This document shows, one piece after another, positions 19,069-20,842 of a stretch of 20,842 nucleotides of DNA. The first letter of the stretch is position 1; every line of letters starts with the position of its first letter. Location of the stretch: IMG/VR virus record IMGVR_UViG_3300021957_005119, positions 1 through 20,842 of that record; one strand, 5' to 3'. Position numbers and translations under genes: made by a program. Below the pieces are notes generated by a model. The model had not been told where the DNA came from. It saw only the letters and a program-made list of their open reading frames with translations, and searched no databases. Source of the stretch: a virus.

Positions 19069-20112
19069 ATGAGTTTAAAAGACAGGTTGATAAAAAATTC
19101 AACTATTGATTACACATCTACCCTTACAGAAAGTAAGATTTACACTAAAAAAGATATGATTCAAACCTCAGTGCCTATGATTAATGTGGCACTTGGTGGT
19201 TCTATTGATGGCGGTTTAACTCCTGGTTTAACAATGTTAGCTGGGCCGTCGAAACATTTCAAGACTGGGTTTTCTTTGCTATTAGCATCTGCTTTTCTAA
19301 AAAAGTATGAGGATGGTGTTGTTTTATTTTATGATTCAGAGTTTGGAACACCGCAATCATACTTTGAAACATTTGGTATCGATTTGGATTCAGTAATCCA
19401 TACACCAATCACAGATGTTGAAGAACTAAAACATGATATTATGAAACAGATGAAGGATATTGAACGAGGGGATAAGGTTTTTATTCTTGTAGATTCAATT
19501 GGCAATCTTGCTTCAAAGAAAGAAGTTGAAGACGCTCTAGATGGTAAATCTGTTGCTGATATGACAAGAGCAAAACAATTAAAATCTTTGTTTCGTATGG
19601 TAACACCACATCTATCATTGAAAGATATTCCAATGACAGTTGTCAATCATACTTATAAAGAAATTGGAATGTTTCCAAAAGATATCGTTGGTGGTGGTAC
19701 AGGAAGTTATTATTCAGCAGACAATATTTGGATTCTTGGAAGACAACAAGATAAAGATGGTTCTGAGATAGCAGGTTATCATTTCATTATCAATATTGAA
19801 AAATCTCGTTATGTAAAAGAAAAGAGTAAAATTCCCATTACTATTTCTTGGGAAGGTGGTATTAATAAATGGTCAGGTTTGTTTGATGTTGCACTTGAAG
19901 GAGAATATATTGTAAAACCAAAGAATGGATGGTATGCTCTTGTAGATAGAGAAACTGGAGAAATTCAGGAACCTAATATGAGAGCAAAAGATATTGTGAA
20001 TAATAAAGAACTTTGGATGAAAATGTTCAAAGAGACAGATTTTTCACAATATATTGAGAAGAAACATAAAGTTGGTTTTTCTAATATTATAGAGAAAGAT
20101 GAAGTAGAATGA
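19069..20112 (+). CDS. uvsX: UvsX, RecA-like recombinase
   Basis: UvsX forms filaments on single-stranded DNA and drives strand invasion for recombination-dependent replication. The 347-residue protein has Walker A GPSKHFKTG at 59-67, the catalytic glutamate in YDSEFGTP (Glu91), Walker B VFILVDSIGNL at about 137-147, and loop 2-like GGGTGSYYSADNIWILGR. T4 UvsX is 391 residues. The stop is TGA at 20110-20112, within an ATGA that also starts a remnant of the gp41 gene, so uvsX and gene 41 were probably overlapping before the 2OG oxygenase came between them. Confidence 0.95.
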   Translation: MSLKDRLIKNSTIDYTSTLTESKIYTKKDMIQTSVPMINVALGGSIDGGLTPGLTMLAGPSKHFKTGFSLLLASAFLKKYEDGVVLFYDSEFGTPQSYFETFGIDLDSVIHTPITDVEELKHDIMKQMKDIERGDKVFILVDSIGNLASKKEVEDALDGKSVADMTRAKQLKSLFRMVTPHLSLKDIPMTVVNHTYKEIGMFPKDIVGGGTGSYYSADNIWILGRQQDKDGSEIAGYHFIINIEKSRYVKEKSKIPITISWEGGINKWSGLFDVALEGEYIVKPKNGWYALVDRETGEIQEPNMRAKDIVNNKELWMKMFKETDFSQYIEKKHKVGFSNIIEKDEVE

Positions 20113-20147
20113 GCATAGAAAGAGTTATTTTTGATAACTTAATCTTT
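20108..20147 (+). repeat. 40-bp direct repeat, copy 1 (remnant of gp41 5' end)
   Basis: Identical over 40 bases to 20774-20813, with the two copies 666 bases apart and the oxygenase gene between them. This copy includes the ATG at 20109 that overlaps the uvsX stop. Confidence 0.95.
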
Positions 20148-20150
20148 TGA
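20109..20150 (+). pseudogene. Truncated gp41 start (13 codons then stop)
   Basis: The frame from ATG 20109 reads MSIERVIFDNLIF and stops at TGA 20148-20150, where the downstream copy continues with NETYGRK. It is the leftover 5' end of gene 41 in its original place, overlapping uvsX as ATGA. It may still be translated as a 13-residue peptide by coupling. Confidence 0.75.
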
Positions 20151-20177
20151 TAAAATGAAAGAATAAATGGAAGAGAC

Positions 20178-20759
20178 ATGAACATTGATAACATTTTCGT
20201 GAACATCTTGGCTCATGATGAACTGAATGTTGATAATACTAATATACTTGATTTTTGTGAAAAACTGCCAAATAATGATTCTGGAAGACAGGTCTCAAAT
20301 GAAGGCGGATATCAAAGTAATATTTTTGATATGTCAACAACCGAATCTTTACTCGAATTACATAAAAAAATCACAGAACATGTAAATTGGTTACATGATT
20401 ATATGGGATTAAAAACTTCACTCAAGAAAACCGTAGACCAATGTTGGGTAAATATAAATCCTCCTGGAACTCACAATTCGATGCATACTCATAATGGAGG
20501 TGTATTTACAGGAATCTATTATGTTAAGGTTCCAGAGCACTCAGGCAATCTTCAAATGATTACACCGATTGCACCTTTTGATTTCGTCATGAAAGGCGAA
20601 TACATTGATGTTCCAAACCAATTCAACAATTCTAACATCTTGGTTCAACCGAAAGAGAAACATTTATACATTTTTCCTTGTTGGATTTCCCATCAAGTTC
20701 AAACTAATCTGTCAAATGAAACAAGAATCAGTATTGCGTTCGATATTGACATTAGTTAA
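20178..20759 (+). CDS. 2OG-Fe(II) oxygenase, phage type
   Basis: The 193-residue protein resembles the putative 2-oxoglutarate/Fe(II) oxygenases common in marine T4-like phages: CWVNINPPGTHNSMHTHNGGVFTGIYYVKVPEHSG with His103/His105 and the beta strand after, then FPCWISHQV with the second metal His172, and Arg183 in ETRISIAF to bind 2-oxoglutarate. Such enzymes hydroxylate proteins or nucleotides; the substrate is unknown. GGAAGAG at 20169-20175 precedes the start. It sits between two identical 40-bp repeats and separates uvsX from gp41, so it appears to be a later arrival. Confidence 0.88.
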   Translation: MNIDNIFVNILAHDELNVDNTNILDFCEKLPNNDSGRQVSNEGGYQSNIFDMSTTESLLELHKKITEHVNWLHDYMGLKTSLKKTVDQCWVNINPPGTHNSMHTHNGGVFTGIYYVKVPEHSGNLQMITPIAPFDFVMKGEYIDVPNQFNNSNILVQPKEKHLYIFPCWISHQVQTNLSNETRISIAFDIDIS

Positions 20760-20773
20760 GAAAGGTAATACTA

Positions 20774-20813
20774 AATGAGCATAGAAAGAGTTATTTTTGA
20801 TAACTTAATCTTT
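20774..20813 (+). repeat. 40-bp direct repeat, copy 2 (functional gp41 start)
   Basis: Identical to 20108-20147. Here the repeat is followed by an open frame rather than a stop, so this copy belongs to the intact downstream gene. A new binding site AAAGG lies at 20761-20765, replacing the coupling to uvsX. Confidence 0.95.
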
Positions 20814-20842
20814 AATGAGACTTATGGAAGAAAAGTAATTCC
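20775..20842 (+). CDS. 41: Start of replicative helicase gp41 (probable; 3' end outside window)
   Basis: Only the first 22 codons are present: MSIERVIFDNLIFNETYGRK and on to the window edge. The xxLIFNExYxRKVI pattern is like the N-terminus of phage DnaB-type helicases of the gp41 family, and in T4 gene 41 lies downstream of uvsX. No motor motif can be seen, so the call rests on the N-terminus and gene order. Confidence 0.6.
   Translation, partial: MSIERVIFDNLIFNETYGRKVI

Overview
The window is a tightly packed, single-strand (+) block of an AT-rich T4-like marine myovirus genome. The evidence is a T4 replication and recombination set (RNase H, primase gp61, a PolB polymerase gp43, UvsX, and the start of what is probably helicase gp41). 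With it are accessory genes typical of T4-like cyanophages and pelagiphages: PhoH, ThyX, a B12-dependent ribonucleotide reductase, MazG-like, PurS, Hsp20 and a 2OG-Fe(II) oxygenase. Genes abut or overlap, often as ATGA or TAATG. The host cannot be named from the sequence; a marine alphaproteobacterium or cyanobacterium is plausible.

Layout. 1-438: tail of a GHMP sugar kinase. 442-3918: an early operon behind a consensus sigma70 promoter (hypothetical gene, RNase H, small conserved genes, PhoH, RecB-like nuclease). 3920-7344: primase, ThyX, a possible restriction endonuclease next to an adenine methylase, and small genes. 7354-10471: ribonucleotide reductase NrdJ broken by a split intein of the NrdJ-1 type, with a Vsr-like (EDxHD) homing endonuclease gene in the gap; a strong terminator follows. 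10520-11821: two conserved genes and a GIY-YIG endonuclease. 11811-14523: a second early-promoter cluster with MazG-like, glutaredoxin, several tiny membrane or coiled-coil genes, an exported Cys/Arg-rich protein, PurS running into a tRNA(CAT), and a tRNA-Arg(TCT). 14520-15511: Hsp20, a terminator, a zinc ribbon and a hypothetical gene. 15522-18812: DNA polymerase split into two genes around a second GIY-YIG endonuclease. 18805-20842: a UvsX-linked small gene, UvsX, the 2OG oxygenase, and the start of gp41.

The main finding is a repeated regulatory layout. Three free-standing endonuclease genes from two nuclease families each sit behind an RNA hairpin that starts a few bases after the upstream stop codon. 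Each also has a T4-type late promoter (two exact TATAAATA, one with one mismatch) placed so that late transcripts would lose all or most of the 5' arm. In readthrough transcripts the hairpin would hide, or at least constrain, the ribosome binding site. This parallels the late-promoter/hairpin control known for T4 I-TevI, here applied to endonucleases that split two nucleotide and replication genes. A second notable feature is a pair of identical 40-bp direct repeats flanking the 2OG oxygenase. They duplicate the 5' end of gp41 and mark how that gene was inserted between uvsX and 41.
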